DNA of 64,000 bases from an uncultured Elusimicrobiales bacterium. GTDB taxonomy: Bacteria; Elusimicrobiota; Elusimicrobia; Elusimicrobiales; Elusimicrobiaceae. Below, piece by piece: positions 36,290-45,063 of this stretch. The stretch lies in contig CAJTJT010000005.1 in assembly GCA_910576915.1 (NCBI GenBank), positions 62,001 to 126,000 on the forward strand. The letters are read 5' to 3'. How positions within the stretch are numbered: the stretch's first letter is position 1; each line of letters opens with the position of its first letter. The notes below the pieces were generated by a model. That model had not been told where the DNA came from. It did not search any database and saw only the letters and a program-made list of their open reading frames with translations. The translations under genes were made by a program, and so were the position numbers.

Positions 36290-36919
36290 TTATTTTTGTA
36301 TTTCTTCTAAACTTTGTAAATGCATACGCAAGGCTTCCATAAAAGAATCTCTAAGTTTTAAAATATTTTCTGATTGTTTCCAAGTATTTCGGAAATCTTG
36401 ATACATAGCTTGCCTATTTTTATTAGAATCATCATCTATTCTAAATATTTTTGCAGAGGTTAGTTGATCCGCACAAACAGAGCGTATCTGCATACATTGC
36501 TCATAAAGTGGGCGATCAATGAAAGCCGCATTTTTGATAATTATCTTCGACGCATTTTCATATGCCTTTACGGCGTCTTCATATCTCCGAATAATCATTT
36601 TTCGCATTTCTTCCTTATCCTCTGGCAAATAATCTCCCGGAGGAAATAGGAAATAAGAAGTTTCTGTCATATTAACCAACGCACTTGCAAGTTCCCTATA
36701 AATGGAGAAAGCCAAATCAAATCTTTGGTTCCCAATATATACTTTCTTACCAAGTTCAGCTTTATATTTTTCCAACTCTTCTGACAGTCGGTGAGCATAT
36801 TGTTTAGACAGTTTATCAGCAAGAATCCCGCTATACCACTTGACTAGAAACCCAACTATTGTTCCACCACCACCTAGACTAACTATAACAGCAGCCGCTG
36901 TATTCCAAATTAAATTCAT
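36290..36919 (-). CDS. Membrane-anchored coiled-coil protein
   Basis: 209 residues from ATG 36919 with GGGAGGGG upstream. One N-terminal membrane helix (TAAAVIVSLGGGGTIVGFLV) is followed by a cytoplasmic helical region (YAHRLSEELEKYKAELGKKV and further). Similar small proteins occur in defence and mobile regions without known function. It is transcribed with the WYL gene. Confidence 0.6.
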   Translation of the reverse strand: MNLIWNTAAAVIVSLGGGGTIVGFLVKWYSGILADKLSKQYAHRLSEELEKYKAELGKKVYIGNQRFDLAFSIYRELASALVNMTETSYFLFPPGDYLPEDKEEMRKMIIRRYEDAVKAYENASKIIIKNAAFIDRPLYEQCMQIRSVCADQLTSAKIFRIDDDSNKNRQAMYQDFRNTWKQSENILKLRDSFMEALRMHLQSLEEIQK

Positions 36920-36934
36920 TTTTTCCCCTCCCAA

Positions 36935-37284
36935 TCATTAGTACTCACTGTATAATATAAAATTTAGTTTATAAACTTGTCTCTAATAAAATAATCATAT
37001 CCAAATTATAAAGCACTCTCTTGCCAGATATTGTCCGAATTTCTTTTTATTCAACTGTTCGGGATTTCCGAACAGTTTACTTATGATACAGTCCATCGGC
37101 TTAAACAATATTTGCCGAGGATTTATTAGACTACAAATGCTATTCCAAAAAAATAATTTTCCTTTTCTGATTTCCTTGTTAACTCCCTGTTTTAAAGTTT
37201 AGGGAATTAGCGGTAAAGTATATTAATTAGCCAATACAAATACAACATCATTAATTAGAAAAATCCATAAATATATCAAAAACA
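36935..37284. other. Non-coding right end of the island
   Basis: AT-rich, no gene seen. It holds one perfect palindrome at 37053-37077 (AACTGTTCGG / CCGAACAGTT, loop GATTT), a possible operator or recombination site. Confidence 0.5.
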
Positions 37285-37366
37285 TTACTTTTTACCCTGT
37301 TTCTTACCTGATAAACAGGGAATTACAAACACTGGTCTTACAGCAGCCACTAGTCCCGACTCCAAG

Positions 37367-37384
37367 CCCGACCATTTAAAACAA
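37367..37384. repeat. Right 18-bp direct repeat, candidate att site
   Basis: An exact copy of 17238-17255 (tRNA-Pro 3' end including CCA). The rest of a tRNA is not present upstream of it. Confidence 0.6.
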
Positions 37385-37408
37385 AAAACCGCTTTATGCG
37401 GTTTTTTT
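37383..37408. terminator. Terminator at the island's right edge
   Basis: A 10-bp perfect stem AAAAAACCGC/GCGGTTTTTT, loop TTTAT, directly behind the right repeat. It may be the original terminator of the tRNA-Pro(GGG) transcript before insertion. Confidence 0.75.
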
Positions 37409-37410
37409 GT

Positions 37411-37636
37411 TTTATATGCTTGCTGGGCGAGAGCAGGCAAACTGACCCTGCGGGCCACCAACATGCGCCGGGATGAGAAGTCCGGAGCGATGTTTTTGTT
37501 TGCGCGCGAATAATAGTTTCTACGCACAAGGCAAAACCGCGAGGGCCGGCCCGAAGGCAATTTTCGTCAGAAAATTGACCGCAGTGGAATTCCGCCTCCG
37601 CGGACTGGCCGCAACAAAAAGCACACTAATAATTAA
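37411..37636. other. GC-rich non-coding stretch outside the island
   Basis: No convincing gene. It contains an 8-bp perfect hairpin CAATTTTC/GAAAATTG (37558-37577) inside a larger pairing CCGCGAGG/CCTCCGCGG. It may be a small structured RNA or gene debris. Confidence 0.35.
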
Positions 37637-37639
37637 CGC

Positions 37640-37667
37640 AAAAAAGGCCCGTTTCCGGGCCTTTTTT
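37640..37667. terminator. Terminator of the DUF4823 lipoprotein gene
   Basis: A 12-bp stem AAAAAAGGCCCG/CGGGCCTTTTTT, loop TTTC, 19 bp after the minus-strand gene. Confidence 0.85.
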
Positions 37668-37686
37668 AATAAATCAACAAATAAAA

Positions 37687-38214
37687 CTATCGGTACAGCT
37701 GTTTAATGTACGGATTGACGACTTTTTTCAACAAATTGGCCGGAGCCGCATTTACAAAACTAAACCAGCGGTTTGTAGCGTACAGGGAAGTTCTGTCCAA
37801 CACCTTACCCGGCACAACCGAATACACCTGTACGTTCACCCGGATTTTATCCCGCATGCCGGACCAAGGCGTATTGCGGTCTTCCCAATGCGTAATAACC
37901 GGGTAGACCAGCACCTGCGCCCCGATATTACCCGCATACGCCAACGAGTCATCCAAAGACTGTACTTGATTTGCCAGCACTACGTTCCCGGCTTCAAACG
38001 ATAGCGCTTCAAAAAACGCTTGCTGCACCTGCTGGCCGGAATAATCGTATTTAATATTTTGATAGACGCCGTCCTTCGGCAGCGCTACCAGCACTTTTTG
38101 CTCCCCGGAAAGAACAGGGGCTGCCGACTGAACGGTTCCCATCCGGTCGATATCGGCGGTAGCACACCCCGCCAGTACAAATAATGCGCCCAGCCATAAA
38201 ATTGTTTTTTTCAT
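37687..38214 (-). CDS. DUF4823 family lipoprotein
   Basis: 175 residues. The signal peptide MKKTILWLGALFVLAGC ends in a lipobox with Cys17. The mature part shows the DUF4823 pattern: YDYSGQQVQQAFFEAL, AGNIGAQVLVYPVITHWEDRNTPWSGMRDKIRVNV and a final RWFSF (quoted from AGN to VNV as one motif region at about residues 93-127). The family is of unknown function and sits in the envelope. A single-gene unit with GGAGCG upstream and a terminator behind it. Confidence 0.82.
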   Translation of the reverse strand: MKKTILWLGALFVLAGCATADIDRMGTVQSAAPVLSGEQKVLVALPKDGVYQNIKYDYSGQQVQQAFFEALSFEAGNVVLANQVQSLDDSLAYAGNIGAQVLVYPVITHWEDRNTPWSGMRDKIRVNVQVYSVVPGKVLDRTSLYATNRWFSFVNAAPANLLKKVVNPYIKQLYR

Positions 38215-38294
38215 AATTTACGCTCCTTTTTTATATAGTAGCATATTGGCATAAAACACGCCGCGGCACAGCGTATCGTTTCTGGCATAAAAAA

Positions 38295-38322
38295 TCCGGC
38301 CGGGAAATGGCTCCCGGCCGGA
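38295..38322 (-). terminator. Terminator of the hydrolase gene
   Basis: An 11-bp perfect stem TCCGGCCGGGA/TCCCGGCCGGA followed on the minus strand by TTTTTT. Confidence 0.85.
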
Positions 38323-38337
38323 ACAGTTAAAGTTCCC

Positions 38338-39383
38338 TTATTTTAAATACTCATTAAAAAAGGAAACAATTTTATCAAACGGGATTTTCTCCGGGTTGTC
38401 GTATAAATCCACGTGGTTGGCGCCCGGGATAAGCAGCAGTTCTTTATTTTCGCCTTTTAATTTTTTGAAAGCGTCTTCGCTAAAGTAACGGCTGTGGGCT
38501 TTCTCGCCGTGGATTACCAGCACCGCATTTTTAATTTCCCCGCTGTAGGCCAAAATGGGCATCGTCATAAACGAAAGGGAAGACGTTTTATTCCAGCGCC
38601 CGTTGGAGTTAATGGCACGCGGGTGGAATCCGCGCGGCGTTTTATAATAGGCGAAATAATCCTGAATAAACTGCGGTTCTTCACCCGTCAATTTATCGGG
38701 TAAACCGTCCCCCGGCGCATATACGCCGGTTTTGGCGTCCCGGGTGCGCTGGGCGTTTAATTCCTCGCGCAGGGCGTAACGTTGTTCGGGCGTCATCGCG
38801 TCAAAATAGCCGTTGGCGTTCACGCGGCTCATGTCGTACATCGTGGCCGTAACCGTCGCCTTGATACGCGTATCCATCGCGGCGGCGTTTAACCCCATCC
38901 CGCCGAAGCCGCAAATGCCCACAATACCGATTTTTTCCGGATTCACCCCGGGGTATACGCTTAAAAAATCAACAGCCGCGCTGAAATCTTCCGTATTGAT
39001 GTCGGGCGACGCCACATGGCGGGGTTCCCCGCCGCTTTCCCCGGTAAAAGACGGGTCAAACGCCAGGGCGATAAACCCGCGTTCGGCCAGCGTCTGCGCG
39101 TAAAAGCCGGACGCCTGCTCCTTTACCGCGCCGAACGGCCCGCTGACGGCAATCGCCGGCAACGCTTCCGCGCTCTTATTTTTAGGCAAATATAAATCGC
39201 CCGCCAGCGTAATACCGTAACGGTTTTTAAACGTTACTTTTTTTACGTCAACAGACGCACTTTTTGTAAAAACTTTATCCCATTTTCGGTTGTTTGCATC
39301 GGTTGCTTCTCCTGTAATAAATTTGTTTTTGCACATCCCGCCAGCAAGACGAGAGCCGGCACAATTACCCATTTTAATTTCAT
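38338..39383 (-). pseudogene. Lipoprotein alpha/beta-hydrolase (YcjY/dienelactone hydrolase-like), frameshifted near the N-terminus
   Basis: ATG 39383 with AAAAGGAGGTG upstream encodes MKLKWVIVPALVLLAGCAKTN, a textbook lipoprotein signal with Cys17. The hydrolase body from WDKVFTKSASVDVKKVTFKN to the stop at 38338 is in another frame, so a one-base shift lies at about 39280-39325. The body has GICGFGG with a Cys nucleophile as in dienelactone hydrolases, FDPSFTGESGG, and the His in GANHVDLYD. An unshifted start at ATG 39372 is possible but has no ribosome site. Either a recent pseudogene or a sequence error. It is divergent from the LysR gene. Confidence 0.7.
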
Positions 39384-39453
39384 AGGCACCTCCTTTTAGT
39401 ATTGTAACAATCCCGCTTAATTATATCTAATACTTTGCAATTATAGTTAGATA

Positions 39454-39482
39454 TTGATAAAAGCTATTTCTATTGCTACAAT
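39454..39482 (+). promoter_or_regulatory. Promoter of the LysR gene
   Basis: TTGATA (39454-39459), a 17-bp spacer and TACAAT (39477-39482), which ends 7 bp before ATG 39489, so the transcript should be leaderless. Confidence 0.7.
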
Positions 39483-39488
39483 AAATTT

Positions 39489-40364
39489 ATGGAACTGCGC
39501 CTGCTAAAATACTTTGTACACGCCGCCCGGGAGGGTAACATTACGCGCGCCGCCGCACGGCTGCACGTGACGCAGCCCACCATGTCCAAACAGCTCAAAG
39601 ATTTGGAACGCGAACTGGGGCAAAAACTCTTTATCCGCAGTAATTATAATATTAAGCTGACCGAAGCGGGAGAACTGCTGCGCAAACGCGCGGAAGACAT
39701 TTTGGAACTGGCGCAAAAAACGAAAGAAGAATTACGCTCCGCAGACGAAGCCGAACACGGGGATATTTACGTGGGCTGTGCGGAATCGGACGCGATGAAA
39801 CACTTTGCCAAAGCCGTCCGCGCCCTGCAGAAAAAGCATCCCCGCATCGCGTGCCACTTACACAGCGGCAACGAACAAGACACCGCAGAACGGATTGATA
39901 AAGGACTGTTGGACTTTGCCGTTATCACCAGCAGCGTAAACACGGCTAAGTACGATTTTTTAGAACTTCCCTTCCGGGATAAATGGGGCCTTGTGCTGCG
40001 CAAAGACCATCCCTTTACCAAAAAGAAAACCGTCCGCTTGAACGATTTATTCGGCCTGCCGCTTATCTGCTCCCGGCAATGGCTGGAGCAGGACAGCGCA
40101 CGCTGGCTGGGAGAGGATGCAAAAAAACTGACCGTCACAGCCACTTATAATTTAGCTTATAACGCCGCCATTTTGGCAAGAGAAAACATCGGCTGCGCGC
40201 TGACATACGATAAACTGGTAAACACGGGGCCGGACAGCCCCCTGTGCTTCCGCCCGCTGGCCGGAGTGCCCTCCCCCAATATGTTTGTAGTGTGGCGCAA
40301 AAACCAACTATTTTCACGCCCGGCCAGGCTGCTGCTCGACGAATTAAAAAATAACTTTGCCTAG
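39489..40364 (+). CDS. LysR-family transcriptional regulator
   Basis: 291 residues. The N-terminal winged helix (LRLLKYFVHAAREGNITRAA, then LHVTQPTMSKQLKDLE) is followed by a periplasmic-binding-like effector domain (from about 90). It is divergent from the hydrolase, the usual place for a LysR target, so it probably controls that gene in response to a small ligand. The last four bases overlap the end of the convergent HxlR gene. Confidence 0.92.
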   Translation: MELRLLKYFVHAAREGNITRAAARLHVTQPTMSKQLKDLERELGQKLFIRSNYNIKLTEAGELLRKRAEDILELAQKTKEELRSADEAEHGDIYVGCAESDAMKHFAKAVRALQKKHPRIACHLHSGNEQDTAERIDKGLLDFAVITSSVNTAKYDFLELPFRDKWGLVLRKDHPFTKKKTVRLNDLFGLPLICSRQWLEQDSARWLGEDAKKLTVTATYNLAYNAAILARENIGCALTYDKLVNTGPDSPLCFRPLAGVPSPNMFVVWRKNQLFSRPARLLLDELKNNFA

Positions 40365-40681
40365 CGGCTTTGGCGGTAAGATTCCCCCCATGCGGCAATC
40401 GTATCCAGCACGGGGCGCAACGAGTCCCCAGTTGGGGAAAGCGTGTACTCCACCCGCGGCGGAACTTCGGCGTATACTTTACGCAACAGAAGGCCGTTTT
40501 CTTCCAGGTCGCGCAAGTTATCCGTCAGCACTTTTTGGGAACATCCCACACTGCGGCGCAGCTGGCCGAAACGCTTGGTGCCGGTCAGCAAATCGCGGAT
40601 AATTAAAATCTTCCATTTATTACCCACCAACTGCAAAAACAACCCCACCGGGCACGGATGAAAATCTTTTTTATTCAACAT
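40361..40681 (-). CDS. HxlR-family transcriptional regulator
   Basis: 106 residues. It has CPVGLFLQLVGNKWKILIIR, LTGTKRFGQLRRSVGCSQKV and VEYTLSPTGDSL, the HxlR winged helix. Cys10 at the N-terminus matches the redox Cys of HypR-type members, so electrophile or thiol-stress sensing is possible. AAGGCGG precedes ATG. It is divergent from the cupin gene, its likely target. Confidence 0.88.
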   Translation of the reverse strand: MLNKKDFHPCPVGLFLQLVGNKWKILIIRDLLTGTKRFGQLRRSVGCSQKVLTDNLRDLEENGLLLRKVYAEVPPRVEYTLSPTGDSLRPVLDTIAAWGESYRQSR

Positions 40682-40799
40682 AATTACCGCCTTATTAGTT
40701 ACTTTTTTAATACTAGATTATAAAATAGTGCCTACTTTACAAAATAAACCTAAACCGATAAGATAAGTATATCAAATTTATTTTAAACAGGAGAACAGC

Positions 40800-41240
40800 A
40801 TGAAAAACTTAACCGTAAAAAATTACGAAAAAGAACAGGGGCAGAAAATTGCCGCCAACGGGGCGGAATTTATTTTAAAAGAAATTATCCCGGCTTCGGA
40901 CGTTACCAAATGCCACGCCAACTTTGTGGAAGTGGAACCCGGCCACTTTGCCTACAGCTACCACTGGCACGAAGTGAACGAAGAAGTATTCTATATTATT
41001 AAAGGTACGGCGGCCGTACGCACCAAAGACGGCGAAATCACCCTGCACGCGGGCGACGCGGTCACTTTCCCGGCCGGGCCGGAAGGCGCGCACGTCATCC
41101 GCAACGCGTCGGAAACCGAAAAACTGGTGTATTTGGACTTCGGCACCGAAAGCCCGGTGGAAATCGCGCACATGCCGGACATAAAAAAAATGCTCGTGCT
41201 GGCCCCTCACGCCAAAGGAATGGCGGACGACGTAATTTAA
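40800..41240 (+). CDS. Cupin-domain protein
   Basis: 146 residues, a single beta-barrel cupin. Metal ligands are in YHWHEVNEEVFYIIKG (His, His, Glu) and in the second motif FPAGPEGAHVIRN (His), at about residues 54-105. The substrate is unknown; such proteins are often small isomerases or oxygenases. AGGAGA precedes ATG. It is divergent from the HxlR gene and followed by a strong terminator. Confidence 0.85.
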   Translation: MKNLTVKNYEKEQGQKIAANGAEFILKEIIPASDVTKCHANFVEVEPGHFAYSYHWHEVNEEVFYIIKGTAAVRTKDGEITLHAGDAVTFPAGPEGAHVIRNASETEKLVYLDFGTESPVEIAHMPDIKKMLVLAPHAKGMADDVI

Positions 41241-41259
41241 CAAACACCCAAAATACCGC

Positions 41260-41287
41260 AACTCCCCCGCTACCGGGGGAGTTTTTT
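41260..41287 (+). terminator. Terminator after the cupin gene
   Basis: A 10-bp perfect stem AACTCCCCCG/CGGGGGAGTT, loop CTAC, then TTTT. Confidence 0.9.
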
Positions 41288-41351
41288 ATTGTTCCGCTCC
41301 GAAACCCGCACATTTAATCAAATTACACAAAAACTTTTGCTAGAATGAGTT

Positions 41352-42248
41352 ATGCGCATCAAAATAAAAAATCCCCATGCGGCTGCCCATAACCAAACTT
41401 TATTTATTACGGGCGTATTCTCCCTGCTGATTTTGGCGGCGGCAGTTGCCCTATCATACCTTTCCGGCGGCCCCTTCGCCGCGTGGAACAACCTCGGCGA
41501 CACCATAAATAATATGTGCGAGGATGAATTCCTCTGCCGCTTGGGTTTTGCGTTTTTATTTAAACTTTGCCCGTTTTTGATTCCCGGCATTTTTGTGCTT
41601 ACCCTATGGGAGAAACGGACAAAATTCCGTTCGCCTCTCCCCGGCACCTATTTTACGCACGTTACCTTTGGCAAAGACGGCGTACTCCTGGAAAAGCCCA
41701 ATCCGGCGCAAAACGTATTTTTCCCGTATGGGGAAACGGCGCTTGATTTATCCGTTACCGTGCATCAAATTTCCACCAAAAACGGCGGCCGCGTAACGGC
41801 CGTATCCAACGTAAAATTTACGTTTACGCAAACGGGCGGCGACTGCAAAACCATAGAACTTTTTCCGCCGAGCAAAGTGCTGCCATTCCTATGCAAAATA
41901 CTGGATAAGCGCACTCGGTATGCCCGGTTTTATTATAAGATCACCCCCTTGCGCCTGTCTTATCAGGAGGCCGCCGACGCCCTGCGCCAAAAACTGGATA
42001 AATACTGCCAAACGGGTTTTATGTCCGAGTTTGACTCGCCGCTTGCCCGTATCATTTTGCTTGTTGCGGGGCTCGGGTTTACGGCCATCGGAACCGGCCT
42101 ATCTGTTTTTCTTTTCCTAAATAGTCAAACCGCCAAAGATTTTTTCCTATTTATTCCCCTGGGGTTGTTCCTAATCCCCATCGGCCTCTATTTTACGGCA
42201 GGAGCCGTTAAAGACATGTACCGGGAGCGCAAATCCCGCCGGAGATAA
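41352..42248 (+). CDS. Unknown membrane protein, tandem paralogue 1
   Basis: 298 residues, no recognised family. Two N-terminal membrane helices (about 18-38 and 60-80) are followed by a soluble part with TKFRSPLPGTYFT, DGVLLEKPNPAQNVFFPY and PFLCKILDKRTR, which looks like a PH-type beta domain, and then two C-terminal helices. The next gene shares all these motifs. TAGAAT (41341-41346) ends 6 bp before ATG and there is no Shine-Dalgarno. Confidence 0.7.
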   Translation: MRIKIKNPHAAAHNQTLFITGVFSLLILAAAVALSYLSGGPFAAWNNLGDTINNMCEDEFLCRLGFAFLFKLCPFLIPGIFVLTLWEKRTKFRSPLPGTYFTHVTFGKDGVLLEKPNPAQNVFFPYGETALDLSVTVHQISTKNGGRVTAVSNVKFTFTQTGGDCKTIELFPPSKVLPFLCKILDKRTRYARFYYKITPLRLSYQEAADALRQKLDKYCQTGFMSEFDSPLARIILLVAGLGFTAIGTGLSVFLFLNSQTAKDFFLFIPLGLFLIPIGLYFTAGAVKDMYRERKSRRR

Positions 42249-42250
42249 TT

Positions 42251-43075
42251 ATGCGTATTAAAATAAAAGACCCGCGCATAACTCCAAATCATAAAGATAT
42301 ATTGATTACAGGCCTTTTTTCAATTATATTGCTTGCCTTCTTTGGCGTTTATGCGACTCTGGGCCCTTTCCCTCCCCGCTGCCAAGACTCCAACCATTTA
42401 ACTTGTTTGCTTGAGTTTTTGTTTCCCGTTTCAATCCCATTGATAGCCGTCAGCACATTTATATATAGTTTGTGGCTAAAATACACCAAATTTCGCGCCC
42501 CTCTCCCGGGCACTTATTTTACCTATATGACGTTCACCCCGGACGGCGTACTGTTAGAAAAACCAAATCCTGCACAAAACGTATTTTTCCCATATAAGGG
42601 AACGTCGCTGCGCGTAACCATCCACGTACAAAAGTATTCTGTAAGAGGCCGCTCGCGGGTTCACTTTGAAAAGATAGAATTTACATTTACTCAAAAAGAA
42701 GGTCCCCGCGAAAAAATACAGTTGTTTCCCCCGCGCCACATAATGCCGTTTTTGTGCAAAATACTGGACAAACGCACTCTTTTTCACAAATTTTCGTACC
42801 ATGCCTCCACCCGCTCCAACCGGGAAGAGGCGCAAAGTGTGCTTAAAAAAATGGACACCTATTGCGAAAGAGGCTTCATGCCGATATTTGACTCTAAGTA
42901 TGAACGCAACGTCTACTTTTTGCTGGGCGTACTAATGGCCCTGGGTGCAGTATGGACGTTTTTCTCCATAGAATTTCTCTTTCTCTTCTTTTTATCCGTA
43001 CGGTTCTTGGGCCGCCCCCTGAAAGAGATGTACTTAGAACACCGCGCCGCCAAAAAGCAAAAGGCCCGTTTCTAA
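42251..43075 (+). CDS. Unknown membrane protein, tandem paralogue 2
   Basis: 274 residues. It starts MRIKIKDPR as its neighbour starts MRIKIKNPH and repeats TKFRAPLPGTYFTYMTF, DGVLLEKPNPAQNVFFPY and PFLCKILDKRTL. Two membrane helices lie on each side. It begins 3 bp after the first copy, so the pair is one operon made by tandem duplication. Codon use is more AT-rich than in the first copy. Function unknown. Confidence 0.7.
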   Translation: MRIKIKDPRITPNHKDILITGLFSIILLAFFGVYATLGPFPPRCQDSNHLTCLLEFLFPVSIPLIAVSTFIYSLWLKYTKFRAPLPGTYFTYMTFTPDGVLLEKPNPAQNVFFPYKGTSLRVTIHVQKYSVRGRSRVHFEKIEFTFTQKEGPREKIQLFPPRHIMPFLCKILDKRTLFHKFSYHASTRSNREEAQSVLKKMDTYCERGFMPIFDSKYERNVYFLLGVLMALGAVWTFFSIEFLFLFFLSVRFLGRPLKEMYLEHRAAKKQKARF

Positions 43076-43089
43076 CCCGAAAAAACCGC

Positions 43090-43118
43090 TTTCCAATCCC
43101 GGTGCCGTTTTCTATAAT
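43090..43118 (+). promoter_or_regulatory. Promoter of the moxR-bat operon
   Basis: TTTCCA (43090-43095), a 17-bp spacer and TATAAT (43113-43118), 49 bp before moxR. Confidence 0.7.
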
Positions 43119-43167
43119 ATAGGAAAGAAACCGCCGCCCCGCGCGGCGCGCCTACGGAGGGGTAAAC

Positions 43168-44151
43168 ATGGATATCACCACCATTAACAAACAAGTCCAG
43201 CAGGAAAGCCTTTTTTTACAGGATTTAAGAAGAGAAGTCGGTAAGGTAATCGTAGGGCAGGATGCGCTGGTGGAAAAAATGCTCGTCGCGCTGTTGGCCG
43301 ACGGCCACATTTTAATTGAAGGCGTGCCCGGCCTGGCCAAAACCCTGGCCGTAAAAACCCTGGCGCAAGCCATCCACGCGCAGTTCCAGCGCATTCAGTT
43401 CACGCCCGATTTGCTGCCCGCCGACATCACGGGCACCCTTATTTTCAACCCCAAAGACGGCATGTTCTACCCCAAGCGCGGGCCTGTATTTTCCAACTTT
43501 GTTCTGGCCGACGAAATCAACCGTTCCCCCGCCAAAGTGCAAAGCGCTCTTTTGGAAGCCATGCAGGAACGCCAGGTAACCATCGGCGAACAGACCTATA
43601 AACTGCCCGAGCCGTTTATGGTAATGGCCACGCAAAACCCCGTGGAACAGGAAGGCACTTACCCCCTGCCCGAAGCGCAGGTGGACCGCTTTATGCTTAA
43701 AGTGCTCGTTACGTACCCCACCAAAGAAGAAGAAAAACTGATTTTGGAACGTATGGCGAGCCACCAAAAAATCGAGCTTAACACCCAAGTCACCCCGGAG
43801 ATGATTTTAAAAGCCCGCGCGGTAACGGACGGGATTTACGTGGACGAAAAAATCAAAAACTACATTGTGGACCTGGTTTTCGCCACGCGCGACCCGAAAG
43901 CCGCCGGCCTTGAAAAACTGGCTTCGTTTATTTCCTACGGCGCCAGCCCGCGCGCGACCATTTTCCTTACCCAGGCCGCCAAAGCGTACGCTTTCTTAAA
44001 CGGGCGCGGATTCGTAACGCCGGAAGACATCAAAGCCGTCGGGTTGGATGTACTGCGCCACCGCGTGCTTTTGTCTTACGAAGCCGAGGCCGAAAACATC
44101 ACGTCCGACCAAATCGTCAAACAAATTTTCGACGCGGTGGACGTACCGTAG
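43168..44151 (+). CDS. moxR: MoxR-family AAA+ ATPase
   Basis: 327 residues. Walker A is GVPGLAKT (near residue 53), Walker B VLADEINR, and MATQNPVEQEGTYPLPEAQ is the family's sensor region. MoxR ATPases act as chaperones that mature or activate von Willebrand A proteins, here BatA and BatB. GGAGGGG precedes ATG. It heads an eight-gene cluster with very short gaps running to 51.3 kb. Confidence 0.95.
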   Translation: MDITTINKQVQQESLFLQDLRREVGKVIVGQDALVEKMLVALLADGHILIEGVPGLAKTLAVKTLAQAIHAQFQRIQFTPDLLPADITGTLIFNPKDGMFYPKRGPVFSNFVLADEINRSPAKVQSALLEAMQERQVTIGEQTYKLPEPFMVMATQNPVEQEGTYPLPEAQVDRFMLKVLVTYPTKEEEKLILERMASHQKIELNTQVTPEMILKARAVTDGIYVDEKIKNYIVDLVFATRDPKAAGLEKLASFISYGASPRATIFLTQAAKAYAFLNGRGFVTPEDIKAVGLDVLRHRVLLSYEAEAENITSDQIVKQIFDAVDVP

Positions 44152-44170
44152 TTTTTCCCGGGGGTAACAC

Positions 44171-45061
44171 GTGGATACCGCGGACATTTTAAAAAAAGTA
44201 CGCCAAATTGAAATCCAGACGAACAAACTGGTTTCGGAAACGTTCGCCGGGGAGTATTTAAGCGCGTTTAAAGGACAGGGCATCGAATTTGCCGAAGTGC
44301 GCGAATACAACCCGGGCGACGACATCCGCGCCATCGACTGGAACGTCACCGCGCGCACGGGCGTACCGTATATCAAAAAATACAACGAAGAACGCGAACT
44401 GACGCTCATTATCGCGTGCGACGTATCCGCCTCTCTCAAATTCGGCTCCACGGATAAATTAAAGCAGGAAGCCGCCGCCGAACTGACCGCGCTCTTTGCT
44501 TTTTCGGCCTTAAAAAACAGCGACAAAGTAGGCCTGATGCTGTTTTCGGACCAAATTGAACTGTTTGTTCCCCCCAAAAAAGGCAAAAAACACATCCTGC
44601 GCCTGATTCGCGAAGTGGTGGCCTTTGAACCCAAAAGCCGCGGCACCGACATCGGCCTATGCCTGGAAACCTTATCCAAAGTCGTCAAACGCCAGGGCAT
44701 TTTAATTTTAATTTCCGACTTTTTGGCCCCCGCGGACGCATTCTCAAAACCCTTTAAACTGGCCGCCAAAAAGTTCGATTTAATCCCCGTCGTTCTAAAA
44801 GACAAACTGGAAGAAAAAGCGCCGCGCTTAAACGTCTGCCTGGAAGTAACCGACCCCGAAACGGGCGAAGAAGACGTCATCAGCCTGGCGTCCGGAGAGC
44901 TCGACGGCGAACTGGCAGCCTACCAAGCCCGCCACGGGGCCGAACTGCGCGCACTGTTTAACCCGTATAAGATAGAATCCATCACCGTGGATACGGCCCA
45001 GCCGCCGGCGGACCCGGTCATTTCGTATTTTAAACGCCGCGCCAAAAAATTGAGGAAATAA
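44171..45061 (+). CDS. DUF58 protein, von Willebrand A-like
   Basis: 296 residues. The DUF58 core YNPGDDIRAIDWNVTARTG is followed by a VWA-like domain with ACDVSASLKFGS as a MIDAS-type metal site. There is no membrane segment. Members almost always follow moxR. The start is GTG 44171. Likely a partner of MoxR on the cytoplasmic face. Confidence 0.92.
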   Translation: MDTADILKKVRQIEIQTNKLVSETFAGEYLSAFKGQGIEFAEVREYNPGDDIRAIDWNVTARTGVPYIKKYNEERELTLIIACDVSASLKFGSTDKLKQEAAAELTALFAFSALKNSDKVGLMLFSDQIELFVPPKKGKKHILRLIREVVAFEPKSRGTDIGLCLETLSKVVKRQGILILISDFLAPADAFSKPFKLAAKKFDLIPVVLKDKLEEKAPRLNVCLEVTDPETGEEDVISLASGELDGELAAYQARHGAELRALFNPYKIESITVDTAQPPADPVISYFKRRAKKLRK

Positions 45062-45063
45062 CC

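Larger units (their letters stand above)
17238..37384. mobile_element. AT-rich genomic island / phage-derived element of about 20.1 kb
   Basis: It is bounded by an 18-bp perfect direct repeat at a tRNA 3' end and is AT-richer than both flanks. It contains a large serine recombinase, terminase, a DUF5681-like protein, a ParB-methyltransferase, a restriction-modification operon, nucleases and unknown genes. No capsid, portal or tail gene is present. If the outer repeat is the true boundary, the island carries tRNA-Pro(CGG); the alternative is insertion at the 12-bp match beside that second tRNA. Confidence 0.65.

Noticed and set aside
37285..37560. 91-codon minus-strand open frame
   Set aside because: It crosses the att repeat and a terminator and has no recognisable content.
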